Shown here piece after piece: positions 1 to 11,016 of a stretch of DNA of 64,000 nt (within the stretch, counting starts at the first letter, position 1; the number at the start of each line of letters is the position of its first letter). Where the stretch lies: the NCBI GenBank assembly GCA_027946555.1, contig JAPEVC010000056.1:102647-166646 (forward strand), given 5' to 3'. The DNA comes from Gnomoniopsis sp. IMI 355080 (lineage: Eukaryota; Ascomycota; Sordariomycetes; Diaporthales; Gnomoniaceae). Below the pieces are notes generated by a model, which was given only the letters and a program-made list of their open reading frames with translations, did not search any database and was not told where the DNA came from. Position numbers and translations under genes: made by a program.

Positions 1-507
1 TGACGCGCTTGAGGGTCGAGAGGAGACGGCCGCGGCCGCTGTGGGAAAGGGAAAAGCGGCGGAGCGGAAGGGCGAAGAGAAGGGCGAGGACGAGCAGATA
101 GGTCATGGGCATCCAGTCATAGTAAACGACGAGGGTGGGGTCTCGATGGGAGAAGAGCCAGAAGGTGACGATGGAGAAGGCAAAGGTCGCGGAGAGGACG
201 GAGGCGAGGCGGTAGGTCGAGAGGTGGTGAGGTGGGTGCGAGGCGGAGGGCCGTGATGGATACCGGATGAGCGAGGGCACGTCGATTTTCAGTTCGTAGA
301 GGTAGTGAAGGTTGATGCCCCAACCCCATACGGCTGCAGAGGATTGGTCAGTGTCCTTCTTCGAGAGAAACGTAGTGATCGATCAGTCGGGTCCTTTGGA
401 GGGGGGCTAGGCTCACCAGCGACCACGATGAAGGCAACACGGTAGGGCAAGGGGAACGTGAGGCTAAAAGAGTCGAGCTGCGGCTCGACCGCGGGATCGC
501 CGTCCAT
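1..507 (-). CDS. ERD1: ERD1-like EXS-domain membrane protein, N-terminal part (cut by window edge)
   Basis: Two exons, 507-417 and 333-1 (83-nt intron, GTGAGC donor, CTGCAG acceptor, joined inside an Ala codon). They give the first 141 residues; the rest lies left of the window. After a short acidic N-terminus come a hydrophobic segment (about residues 15-30), the sequence VWGWGINLHYLYEL, then two more hydrophobic segments (about 68-85 and 98-115). This pattern matches fungal ERD1/EXS-family proteins. Yeast Erd1 is a Golgi multispanning protein needed for retention of ER residents and for phosphate recycling from glycosylation; that role is inferred by family. The start is the only ATG upstream of the conserved block in frame. 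It is divergent from PEX10, with 550 bp between the two start codons. Confidence 0.72.
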
Positions 508-1057
508 GGGTGGCAGCCTATGTCTCCTCCTATATCCGTCTTCTTTGCAGCAAATGCATGGGAGCGCTGATGTCGGAGTAGAGCACTCTCAGCTGCCGCG
601 AGAGACTCTCAAGACGCAGTGTCAATTTTGGGGAGGTTGTTGACAAGGGATGAGGACAAAGTTGCCGTCGCAGATTGAGCCAGATAATTTCGGGAGCCAC
701 TCTGCCACTCTACCCGTACACCTGCAAGACTACGACAGACCGTTATGTCACGGCGCTGCGGCTCAGCCTTTTTAGTGGACATGGGTCGTAACTGTTAGGG
801 GATAACAGACCCTTGTCTCCTTGTCCCCTTGTCCTTTGGTGCCCCTGCTCGTGCTGTAGCCCAGACCACTGACAGCCGAGGCACTTTAGCCTCCTCACCT
901 CTTGATATTCTATAGGTGATCGAATGTCGACCGACAAGAACTTTCATTATCGGAAAATGGGCACCGACTCCCCATCCACACAGCAGAGGAGGGTATAGCC
1001 AAAAAGAAACAAAAACAAAACAAAAAAAAAGGAGAGCTCACACCAACCCCCGCTAAG
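508..1057. promoter_or_regulatory. Shared upstream region of ERD1-like gene and PEX10
   Basis: This 550-bp gap separates two divergent start codons, so it must hold both promoters and both 5' leaders. CCTTGTC-type words recur close together near 815-836, and an A-rich tract (about 1003-1030) ends just before the PEX10 ATG. No gene is seen, and I cannot assign a factor-binding site. Confidence 0.45.
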
Positions 1058-2275
1058 ATGGCTTCTGCGGACCGCAAACCCACGGCGTCCCCATCCTCCT
1101 CACCCTTCCCCTTCGCAACCGCACCCGACATCATCCGCGCGCACCAAAAGGACGCCTACTTCCAGGGCCTGCTCACCAACCAGCTCGTTGACCTTCACCG
1201 CCGCCTCCTCGGCGCGCGCTCCTCCCATGCCTGGGCAACCGAGTCTCGCACCCTCGCCGACTTGCTCTACCTATGCCTCACCACCCTCATAGGCAACCGC
1301 ACCCTGGGCGAAGAATACTGCGACCTCATCCAAGTCGAAGCACCACCTTCTCACTCCTCCTCGTCCGATTCTACATCTAGCAAGCCCGGTGGTCCAGTCC
1401 TCCCCTCCCTTGGCCGCCGCGCATCCTACATCTCCCTGTCCATCCTCCTACCTTACGCCCTCACGCGCCTCCTCCCCACCGTCCGCGCCCGCCTTCGCTC
1501 CCGCCTCGAAGTTCGCCTCGCAAACCTCAACCACGCACATAAAGCCACTTCGCTCGAGTATCGCGCTAAGCGCTACCTGCTCACACATCTTACCCCGCTC
1601 ACCTCGGGCGCGCACATCCACGCCGTGGTGCTGGCGACCTTTTACTTCACCGGCGCGTATTACAGCCTGTCGAAGCGGCTCACGGGCTTGCGCTATGTCT
1701 TCACGCGGCGACTGCCATCACAGCAGCAAGACGGGGCAGGCCCGGACAACGGACGCGCGGGCTACGAGGTGCTCGGCGTGTTGCTGGTCGTGCAGCTCGT
1801 GGTGCAGGGGTACCTGCACGTGCGGCGGACCCTGGCAGCCGAGGGAGAGGAGGCTACTGTGGAGGCGGCGATTCGGGAGCGCGCGTGGGGCCCTTCCGCG
1901 CCGGAGGTGAGCTTGGAACACGAGTACAGCTATAACGGGAATAACGACCTGCTCTTGCAGACGGGCACGCCGGGTACGCAGAAGGACAAAAGAGCGATTG
2001 GGATGATGGCGCATACGCCTGTGGTCAACGGTGGGGAGGGCGAGGGTGCGCGGTATGATTTGAAGGACGACAAGGTGCTGGGATGGATCAAGGGCCGAAG
2101 TCAGAGGAAGTGTACCCTATGTCTAGAGGAGCTCAAGGATCCAAGTGCGACGAGTTGTGGGCATGTATTTTGCTGGACGTGTATTGGAGACTGGGTGAGA
2201 GAGAAACCTGAATGTCCACTTTGCAGGAGAGAGGTCATGATACAGCACATCCTGCCCCTGCGACCATCTAGTTGA
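1058..2275 (+). CDS. PEX10: Peroxisomal biogenesis factor 10, RING E3 ligase
   Basis: Intronless gene for 405 residues. The C-terminus carries a complete C3HC4 RING finger at about residues 352-391 (CTLCLEE ... CGHVFCWTCI ... CPLCRREV). The N-terminal half has the Pex2/Pex10/Pex12 helical region beginning near residue 22 (PDIIRAHQKDAYF), with hydrophobic stretches around 120-140, 190-215 and 235-255 fitting membrane segments. Pex10 sits in the peroxisomal membrane with Pex2 and Pex12 and ubiquitinates the import receptor Pex5. The ATG at 1058 is the first in frame, follows an A-rich leader and fits family N-termini. All RING ligands are present, so it looks functional. Confidence 0.93.
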   Translation: MASADRKPTASPSSSPFPFATAPDIIRAHQKDAYFQGLLTNQLVDLHRRLLGARSSHAWATESRTLADLLYLCLTTLIGNRTLGEEYCDLIQVEAPPSHSSSSDSTSSKPGGPVLPSLGRRASYISLSILLPYALTRLLPTVRARLRSRLEVRLANLNHAHKATSLEYRAKRYLLTHLTPLTSGAHIHAVVLATFYFTGAYYSLSKRLTGLRYVFTRRLPSQQQDGAGPDNGRAGYEVLGVLLVVQLVVQGYLHVRRTLAAEGEEATVEAAIRERAWGPSAPEVSLEHEYSYNGNNDLLLQTGTPGTQKDKRAIGMMAHTPVVNGGEGEGARYDLKDDKVLGWIKGRSQRKCTLCLEELKDPSATSCGHVFCWTCIGDWVREKPECPLCRREVMIQHILPLRPSS

Positions 2276-3019
2276 GGCAGGAAGATGTGCAAACGAATTA
2301 ATGATGTTTGATGAACAAGGCGAGGCCATAATTATTGCTTTGCTCGTAGAACTGGTCTTGACGTACTATATACCCCGTGAAGTGAGATCCCGACACCAGC
2401 GGTGTATTTGTCACATACTGTCACCCCAACGATATCATTGCAAGATGTGCCGTTCTGTACGCCTTTATACCAGATGGAAAATGTGGGTATCGTTGACAAT
2501 GAGTGTCAAAATTCTGGTAGAAGTGAGAGACATCTTCATATACTCGCAACATTGCAAGACAGTAGAGGCAAATCAACGTGTCGCCCACGATGCCGTCGCA
2601 CCCATGTCCTTCTCTGGATGCTCAACGATGTCCAGCCGAGGAGCTATTTTCCATTAAGCTTTCTTCCACCTGCCGCAGAGTACAGACATAGAAAATGGTG
2701 GGCGTTGTTGTGTCCCAGGAATAGAGTCAAGGTTATCCATTCCATCCGCGTCCCGAACGCAAAGAGGAATACCAAGATAAGCTTCCATGGACCCCCTTTC
2801 TTTTCAACAAAGAATCCAAGCACTCAAGGCGACCCGAAGCATAGATCGAGGTATCATTGCCGTCCTCCTAGCATTTCACCGAGAACGCCGTTGACACCTG
2901 CCGAGGTCCACAAACGCCGTTCTGTCAAATGCAATCCAAACCAAGCGTAATGGAGCTCCGCTTGCCCACTCGTTCGCTCGCTCGCTCGCTCGCTGGTTGT
3001 AGGTTTCGTTCAAACAAAG
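2276..3019. other. Intergenic region between convergent PEX10 and LYAR-type genes
   Basis: This 744-bp gap holds the two 3' ends. Open frames here have no recognisable domain and one starts inside the PEX10 trailer. The only structure is a (TCGC)n run of about 21 bp at 2974-2994, just outside the stop of the LYAR-type gene. Confidence 0.5.
2974..2994. repeat. (TCGC)n microsatellite
   Basis: Five consecutive copies of a TCGC tetranucleotide directly visible in the sequence, in the probable 3' UTR of the LYAR-type gene. Confidence 0.85.
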
Positions 3020-4907
3020 TTAAACGCAGAACAACACAATTTCTCCACTCTCATTTCTCTTCATCCGCAACGTCTTGAACAGCTCCTTCTCCTCTAGTGG
3101 CTTCGACATAGCATCCCCGGACGCATTGCGCTCGCGGTGGAAACGCTTGAGAGCTTTGTTGACGCTGCACCCACGCTCACTCTCAGGACCCTTGTTGACC
3201 ATGCTGAAGAATAGATCGGCACGGTAGTCGTAACGTACTAGGGCCCCGGAGCCACTGCGCTTCTCCTCGCCGTCGTTGTCATTGTACCCTATCAGCTTTG
3301 GCTCCTTGGCGCCATCTAACCGTTTGGTGGAATGGTGGGAATGACGCTTCTTGGAAGAGGTTGTAGCCGTGGACTTGCGCTTCTTTGCTTTGGATGCCAA
3401 CTTGGTGCTGCCACTGGAGAGCATCGACATGAGATTGTTGCCAATGCCACCTTCCTGGCGGCTGGATCGGTGATGCCTGGAGTGCTTGGACTTCTTGAGA
3501 GGGCTGGCAGGGGTCTCGGCGACCTCACCACCAGATCCAGAGTAGTCAGGAGAGGGAGGGAATGCTTGAGGGTCCATCATGCGTCGGAGACCACCGGTCA
3601 GGCCGGAGTGGAGGACGGGTGCATCTGTCATCTCCAAATCGTGGGTCGCCACGTGCAACCGCTTCCTCTTCTTGTCCTTTTTGCCCTCCTTATCCGATCT
3701 CCTGGGCCTCCGGGCCTTGGGCATGGGCGTATCATAAACCATGATACCACCGGGGATCGGGCCTGTCCCGTAAGAGATCAGTGCCTCATCGTCTGCCATC
3801 ATATCCGCATCATCGTACATGGTAGGCTCCTCGAAGCGCACCACGGCATTCCTCTCGCTGGCTTCGGCCTCCGAGGGGCCGTTGGCTTGTGGCAACGCAA
3901 CGGTCGAAGCAGTCGGTGTTTGATTCACCTGGAAATCGAAGACGTTGATGTCGTTGGGTAGCGGCGGGCTGGGCGCGCGGGGCGGTGCACTGGTAATGTC
4001 CTCCCAACCTCCCTCGAAATCAACAACGTCCTCGACATATGCGTGGTGGGCCATATTGCCTTGAGCGTTGGTTTGTTGGTTGGTATTTCCGGTCTTGGCT
4101 TTCTTGTTCTTGTACAGAGCGCCCTGATACTTTTGCTCTTCTGTCATGCAGCTCTGTAGAAGCTGATCAGTACATTTTCTGTTGTTCTCCGTTGTGCGAC
4201 TCTCACGGAAGGTACCAGTCATACCGTATGGGTCCGATATTCGGTGCCGTAGAAATGGACCATGCAGTCAATGCAGGTGAAAGTGGCGCCTCGACAACGG
4301 TTCCGGTGAGGGTCGAGTTTTTTCTTGGTCAGGACATCGCCGCAGGCTGTGTATGACGAGCAAGATGAAGGTCAGTTCGTTGCGTGGTGTTCGAGGGGGA
4401 GTTGACTGTGGATCACAGAAAACAGGATACGTTGGGGGAAGGTGTAACAAGAAGCCCGAAGGTGGTGTGTCCGGGAGCGCCTGGTCCAAGAATATATTGG
4501 AGCTGGGATTGTCATGGGCACCAGACAAACAAGCAGAGACGCGAGCGAGGGGTGTCTCAATGCCTTCAGACGGAAAGGGGCAGCTGGAGGGAGAGACTAG
4601 GGCGGGAATGCAACAGAGGGCGTGTGACATCAATGGTCAAGCATTGGTACGCAGGGCTGCTCTTTGCATTGACGATGGACTGCAGCCAAAATGATGCACC
4701 CTTGAGGGCGACGTGAGGGGGGTGGGGTGGCTTTAGCGGCAAGTATTGGGTTCGCGAAGCTTTGGGAAAGACGAGACAACAACAACAAGCCAACGCCAGA
4801 AGGAGTGGCATCAAGTCTAATAAATGAAGGAACGAGGAGAATGGAGCGCTCTGATGATGAGCTAGACGCAACTGGAACGACTTACATTCGCATTGAAAGC
4901 TCACCAT
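3020..4907 (-). CDS. LYAR-type C2HC zinc-finger nucleolar protein
   Basis: Three exons: 4907-4886 (22 nt), 4346-4225 and 4153-3020, giving 425 residues. Joining them restores the LYAR zinc finger at residues 1-60: MVSFQCESCGD, then DPHRNRCRG, TFTCIDCMVHF and SCMTEEQKYQGALYK. The rest is low complexity, with acidic stretches, Lys/His-rich blocks resembling nucleolar signals (about 180-200 and 270-310) and a conserved C-terminal segment of about 70 residues. LYAR-family proteins are nucleolar and linked to rRNA synthesis and cell growth; function is by homology only. The first intron is 539 nt, far longer than others nearby, and falls within the zinc finger just before its second cysteine. A 14-G run lies just upstream of the start codon. 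Confidence 0.85.
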
Positions 4908-7900
4908 CTTTGCCTGGCTGGGGGGGGGGGGGGCGAGTGACAAAGTACCCGTTGACTCTGGCCCGCTTGTTATCGTGACTTGGCGGTTTTGCAGCTCGAA
5001 CGAGGCGGCGATTGGCACGCGGTTTGCGCTCTGCAGGTGGATGACGGACTGAGGCGTGTTGCTGTTTTACTGGACACGCTCTCCCGGTCTGGCTCTTTGC
5101 CTCTCGCTAGTCGCTTGTTGCGGGATAATTTGCTTGATCGACCGGCGTTCTGTTGCTTGAGTGTTTGTTTGTCGATCGAGATGCGTGGGGCACAGCGTCC
5201 TCCTCTCTTCCCACGGTGCAGTCTGGCTGGCTCTATTGCCAGGAAGAAGCTGTCAAACGCAGCGCCGTTTGGTCAACAGTCGCGTTTGCTCTCGATATAA
5301 CCAGGCTATGAGTTAGATCCCATACGCGAATGCCAGCTCAAGAACAAGACCAATCTCCGCAATGTGTTGTTGTGGTTAGCTTTAGCTGGTCCTCCGTGGT
5401 GGTGAGATGAGCCGGGTTGGGGTTGAGATTTTTTTTCTCTCGACGAAGCGCAGCGGTGGTATCAGCGTGTGGGGCTACGTCTGCGGCCTTGGTTGAGGTG
5501 ACCAGATCTCGCTCCACTGTTCAAGCCGCAGAGCCTCAGGAAAAAGTACGCTGTGGACGTGGTTGAGATATGCGTCTCGCAATGTTGACATGAGCAAGAG
5601 CAGGGAAGAAAAAAGCCAAACGGCGCAAAACATCCAATTCACACAGTGTCCATCGGACAGTTATTTTCCAAAAGCACTGTCATTCATTCTCACCTGCCAC
5701 CCCCCCTCGAGATGAGACAACACCCGGACGTCCGCAAACTATCCTCGCGTTCACATGTTTGTGCTTTGCAGAACTCGCTGAATGCTTTTAAGCTGGATAG
5801 AAGCATTCGAGAAATATTGCCAGTTCAACCAGCGAAGCCCTTTCCAGGTCTAGAAGACCGGCGGTTAGATGAGCGCTTGTTGCGATGCGCCGCTAAATCG
5901 ACACCCTTCCACTCCCTGAAGCCAGTTGTAACGCGCGACGCAAGAGGCGCGTGTTCCATTGGCCGTGGCAGCTAATTCAAGACTACATGCCCGAGTCGAT
6001 GTCCGTAAGCACCGGCTCTGAGCCGGGGGCGCTTCAGCTGTATCATACTTTAAGCTCGTCATGAACCTCTGCCATGTCCACCGCTGAAGTGTGAAGCCAT
6101 ATGGAAAGCTCTCAGAACAATCTACGTGTTATGGAAGAGCTTCATAGTCAATTCATTATACAGTACAACGCTTATCAGACTGCCTGTTTGCCTAGCTACC
6201 TTCTTGTTCGTTGGTTGAGAGTTGCTGAGTAAATGAAGGTACAACACGCCGAAGCCGAAGTGGAAATACAACAACACAATGGCTGTGCGAGAAAAGCGGA
6301 GAGAATGGGAGTAATAAGCTTCAAGAGCTCCAGACATTTCAATGTGGGATCAAAGCCTCGATCTTTGCCATCTACCATAGTAGCTGGTCTGATCCACTCG
6401 ATACCGTCTCATCCCTGAGGCTTATTTGAATCTCTTTTCGCTTCTTATACCCTCTACGTTTCGTCGATTGGTCGGCCAGAGCTACCGAGCGCAGGGCGAG
6501 GTGGGTGCACGGTGATCTTGCAGCGCCTGGTGGCGTGGTGGACTCAGACATTGGAATTGCCGACAGATGATGAACAGTATCGTCTCAGCGCCGAGGAAAG
6601 CTGGTGTCATATACGTCCTAGCATGATGAATTAGAGTGCAGTCACACACCTAGCATGCTGAAATCCGAATATGCAGATCCACCTGCCAGGACGGGATCTC
6701 GGGATGAAGAACACCCCAGGGCCAACAAGGATGCTGTTTCAGGTGGTACGTATAATCATCGTATGTAGTTAATCGTACTTGTAGAAGTTGCTTCGGGGCC
6801 GAAGACCCGGGGATGAAGGCCCGCTTGACGATGCACCCAAGTTGGAACATTCGAAATCACGCCAATTTTGTTGATTTGGTGCTAAGATTTGGGGCTTATT
6901 ACGCAGATTGGTGGGCTCAACCAGAGTCACCTTACTATCAGGGCGCCCATGGCTGACAAGACAAAAGACTGTAGTCATCAGCCTCAGCCTTATCAGCCAC
7001 TGGGGTCAAGCCACGGACTGTTGCCTACCTACTAAGGTAGGTAGACAGTTCAGAGTGGAGACTTGCTGTATGTCTGCGGCGATCGTCCTTTTCTCAGCCC
7101 GCGCGTTGAAGCCCGTGGCCTGCTTGGCCGCAGATGATCACGAGATATACTCTCGGTGCTCTCCAGCTTGAAGGAGAGGCTCTTGAGGGATCGAGCGCGC
7201 TGCCTTCCTTCGTTCGAATCCATCGTCCGTCGTCGTGCGTTGGGTCTTTCCCCCCTGTTGACCCGGCTGATCTTGTGCTGGGCCCTGGTGACCGGGGAAT
7301 TTTGTGGGTTGAGTAAGCAGACGCTGAGGAATGACAGGAAATTCGGAAGATGGTCGACCCCATTTGGTTTGCTTCCAGAAGAAGAAGGAATCCAGTGCCC
7401 CGCCAACCTCCACCAGACTCTTCTTTCCGGCCAGGCCCATGTCACATCACCAGGGTGAGACTGTGAAACGCCCTGTTCGCTTTTCAGCCTAGGCGCAAAC
7501 ACATAGACAAGAGCTGCAGACAGATTGGATGGGAGATATCGCGTGAGAAACCGCGCATATGGATATATATGAAGAAACAGATTAGATTGCGTGGCGGACT
7601 ACCTGCTTCAGGATGGTGATGGGAATCCCGGAACCAGACATCAATAGAGAGCCTTGGACACTCAACAAGTGTCCTGTACACACAAATATCTCGGTGGGCC
7701 AATCGAACATGGAACGATGTCTTGTGGATGCAAGACTAGTCGTTGCTGGAGTAGTAAACGCCTTTTCTGGAGATGATGGCATATGGGGAGTACTGCGTAA
7801 AAAGGCGCCATGAGACAAAACGCCTAGGATGCGCGGCACAACCCTGGAAAGACGGGAAAGCTGATCCTGGCTTCTGTCTACCTAGATACCTCCTATGTAC

Positions 7901-8372
7901 GTACCTAGAGCTAGATATCCCGGTAGGCTTAGCTAATAACGCTCCTACAGTAAGAAGCTACTGCAGGCTCATCAACAAGAAATCGCACCTGTCAGATCTC
8001 ACTATCTACTCAGACAAAGACGAGACTTCCTGTGCTTATCATCTCGTCCATTGTTGTGCTCTGGGCGATTTCTTTCTTGTTTGTACTAGGTATGTGTGGC
8101 CGACGTTTGACGTGTGGAGCTACCCTTTGCTGATCTGTCGTACCTGGCTTGCCTGCCGCTTGTGCTGATTTCTCTCCACAGGACCCTGCAACAGCGAGAC
8201 CGATCGAACAGTCAGAACAGCCCAACAGTCTGGAGCGTACCCTGTCACCCTTGTCCCTCAACTCCATAACCTCGCCTCGCCTATTACCACTGCGCTCTCC
8301 GTCACTTTGTCCGCCTACATCCTATTCCTCGTCCTCCTTCTCCTTTTTTCCCTTCTTCTTCGACTACTTACC
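4908..8372. other. Long gene-poor region between divergent LYAR-type and BEM46 genes
   Basis: About 3.5 kb with many short overlapping frames on both strands but no domain, no consistent exon chain and no tRNA. It includes a G14 homopolymer (4920-4933). A plausible 5' UTR intron for BEM46 runs from a GTATGT donor at 8090 to a CTCCACAG acceptor at 8182. Words of the CCTAGGTA/TAGGTAGG type appear at about 7031-7044 and 7879-7915. I see no gene here. Confidence 0.5.
4920..4933. repeat. G14 homopolymer
   Basis: Fourteen consecutive G on the plus strand, lying 13 bases beyond the LYAR-type start codon, so C14 in its 5' leader. Such runs are often mis-sequenced, so the exact length is uncertain. 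Confidence 0.8.
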
Positions 8373-9924
8373 ATGTCCTCTTCCGACCCTCCCGTCCAGA
8401 CTTTTCTGGGGCAGACTGTCTCGCTCCTCGGCACTGCTGCTTCCTGGGCCCGACTGCCCGCGATAGCTTCGACTGTAAGGCAGACTGCCTCTCCTACCCT
8501 TGCCACTCCTTGATTTGTTCATGTTCTTGTCTTCTCGACCCATTCCAATTCATCTCCCTTTTCTTGACTTTACTGTGTACCCCCTTGCTCAACCGTACAT
8601 GTCGCCCCTCCACCGGCTCGTCGCCATTCCTCCGGCCCTCCACCCTTCCGAATGCGCCGGTCCTTTACGGATGACTTGGGGCGCGACCTAAGGCACTTCG
8701 CTAATGTCGTCGCAAACAAGGGTGTTGCTGCCGTCCTCACCTCTCTACTCTACTTTAAACAAAAGTGAGTCCCCCCCCCCCATTGCTCTCTGCGTACTCG
8801 GATTCTCTCTCTCTCTCTCTCTCTCTCTCCCTCGCGAAGGCCCGAGTCAATCTGAAACCAAAGCCCACCCGACTGACATTGCTTTGTATGAGTAGGGCCT
8901 TGATATATCCCTCTCATATGCCCCCGAATTCCCGGAGTGACGTGCCCAAACCTTCCCAATTCGGTATAAGCGACTTCGAGGAGCTGTTCATCCCGACGAA
9001 AGATGACGAGAAGCTTTCAGCCTTCTACATCCGGGGGCCAAGAGAGGGTCGGAACTCCAAGGTCACCGTGCTGATGTTCCACGGCAATGCGGGCAATATA
9101 GGCCACCGAATACCCATCGCCCGCATGCTCATAAGTCTGACGGGCTGTAATGTCTTCATGCTCGAATACCGAGGCTACGGTCTGTCCACTGGGGAGCCCG
9201 GCGAATCTGGAATCTGCACCGACGCGCAGACTGCACTCGACTATCTCCGAGACCGAGCAGAGACGAGCGACCACAAATTAGTCGTGTACGGGCAGAGCCT
9301 CGGTGGTGCCGTCAGCATCAGGCTGGTCGCGGATAATCAGAAGCATATCTGTGGCCTGGTGCTGGAGAACACATTCCTGTCGATGAGGAAGCTTATCCCA
9401 TCCGTTCTCCCACCGGCCAGATATCTCTCCCTGCTTTGCCACCAGGTTTGGCCGAGCGACTCGACCATTTCGCATATCAACAAGGTGCCCATCCTGTTTC
9501 TTTCTGGTCTGCAGGATGAGATTGTACCGTGAGTCTGTTCCCTGATCCATCAGGATACAATGGCATCCTTGGCCTATTTGTGTGGACTCGGCGCGACTCA
9601 GACCTCAAACTTCGAGGGACATTCTGTCGCTCCGATTCCGGGCTCCTTATCAGCCTGCATACAACAATGTCGTGCACTGCACCCTGGACATGGCATGCAT
9701 GTCTCAAAAAGGACTACGCGCTAACCTTTTCCTGTCTCAGGCCAAGTCACATGCAACGTCTCTACGAACTGTCACAAGCACCCAATAAAATTTTTAAGCC
9801 GCTTCCCCACGGAGATCACAACTCGAGCGTGTTGGAAGACGGTTATTTCGAGGCTATCGCCGACTTCATCGCCTCTGCAACACAGGACTACCCCACAACA
9901 CCACCGGAGAAAAGCCGGATGTAA
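8373..9924 (+). CDS. bem46: BEM46/ABHD13-type alpha/beta hydrolase
   Basis: Four exons: 8373-8474, 8721-8764, 8896-9528 and 9741-9924, giving 320 residues with phases matching at each junction. An N-terminal hydrophobic anchor (GVAAVLTSLLYF, about 35-46) precedes ALIYPSHMPP and a complete hydrolase fold: oxyanion region MFHGNAGN, nucleophile elbow GQSLGG, acid in GLQDEIV and catalytic His in PHGDHNSS. BEM46 proteins are conserved membrane-associated serine hydrolases, linked to hyphal polarity in Neurospora; substrate unknown. The first intron (246 nt) is very pyrimidine-rich; its only in-frame acceptor is AAG at 8718-8720, after a GCTAATG branch point. Intron 2 contains a C run and a (CT)n run. 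An alternative in-frame ATG at 8652 would give a different N-terminus but is less like the family. Confidence 0.9.
8771..8829. repeat. C-run and (CT)n microsatellite inside BEM46 intron 2
   Basis: Eleven consecutive C at 8771-8781 directly follow the GTGAGT donor, and about 13 CT units fill 8804-8829. Both lie within the 131-nt intron and thicken its pyrimidine tract. Confidence 0.85.
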
Positions 9925-11016
9925 GCCGAGCAGGTCGCGGGCCGTCTAGACCGGTAGATCGACCTCGTGAGATTGGCGTTGCTCAGTTTAATGCGCGTCA
10001 TATGACCGCACGCGTGCCGAGGAGGTTGCAATCATGTCTTGGAATTCCAGGATGAGGGGCCATGAAGGTGTGGCCCCCACAAGTCAAATACTACGTCAAT
10101 AGTTGTGTACAAGCGGCTTGCACGCCAGCGGAGGCGTGCTTCTATCAAGATACCCCATTAGTTTGATCATTCAGCTTCAGAAAATGGATGCGTTTAACAG
10201 TTCCCACAATCATGGAAATCATCCCTCGTGCCGAGTCTGACGTTCTCACTGCGGAAGCGAGTTTAGATGGCAAGTGAAATATTGGTTTGAAGCCAAAGCC
10301 GAAGTCGACAAGACGACTGTATCAATACTATTGACGAGAGACTGCGAAGCCAGGCTGGGCATGAATGGAGGCTTCGTCCCTGCAACGTGCGAGACCATGA
10401 GCTTAGGCTATGTGAGACCAAAAGTTCCATTTAGAGAAGTAGCGGTGTACTCTGATAAAGCAGGACAGCACGAGTGTAAGCCGGACAGTCAGTGATTTTT
10501 GTGCAATTTGCAAATGAGCAATCTAGACAAGGCGAATATCATCATATCGTTAACTTATCTGCATAGAAGCTGGTCCGGAAGACGACCATTCGAAGACCAA
10601 TAATACAAACTGTGCCAAACAGGCGCCGTCCGTGCCAAGGAGCATGCCGCTGGACAATGAATCGACATTCAAGGTAAGTTTAAAGAGAAAACTGGCATCT
10701 AAACATGTAGTCAGGTTCTGGGACTGTTGAGCTCTTTTTACATGAACGTTGTGGGTAATTTACCCCTTTTGAACAGAATCAACAGATTTTCAAAGTGACG
10801 TGCGGCATATTGAAGATCCTAAGACTCTGTACATTGAGTAGCTATAGTTTCTATTTGAAATATCTACTCGAGAGTCATTCTGGATAAGGCCGGAAAAAAG
10901 CAGCTCCAATTTCTTGAATTCCAGCTCCCGAGGAGCACCTTTTCTGGAAGTAGGTACAGACCGCTCTCCTTGTCCGGTGTCAGCACTCCCGCATTCCAGG
11001 GAATGGTTCATATCCA
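9925..11016. other. Intergenic region between convergent BEM46 and FAP1 genes
   Basis: About 1.1 kb, relatively AT-rich, no recognisable coding exon. It must contain both 3' UTRs. I see nothing else in it. Confidence 0.5.

Noticed and set aside
2402..2950. 182-codon plus-strand frame after PEX10
   Set aside because: No domain, no codon bias; fits the PEX10 3' region.
3332..3961. 209-codon plus-strand frame
   Set aside because: It is antisense to the LYAR-type gene, whose reading frame is supported by family sequence and splice phases.
7209..7222. tRNA B-box-like GTTCGAATCC
   Set aside because: No A box or cloverleaf-forming sequence upstream within tRNA length.
7138..7440. Minus-strand frame beginning MGLAGKK, reminiscent of PINX1/Gno1 N-termini
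   Set aside because: The following residues lack the G-patch and any further similarity; the match is seven residues only.
8652..8764. Alternative BEM46 start at ATG 8652
   Set aside because: In frame but gives an N-terminus unlike the family, whereas exon 8373-8474 joined to 8721 gives a family-like anchor with matching phase.
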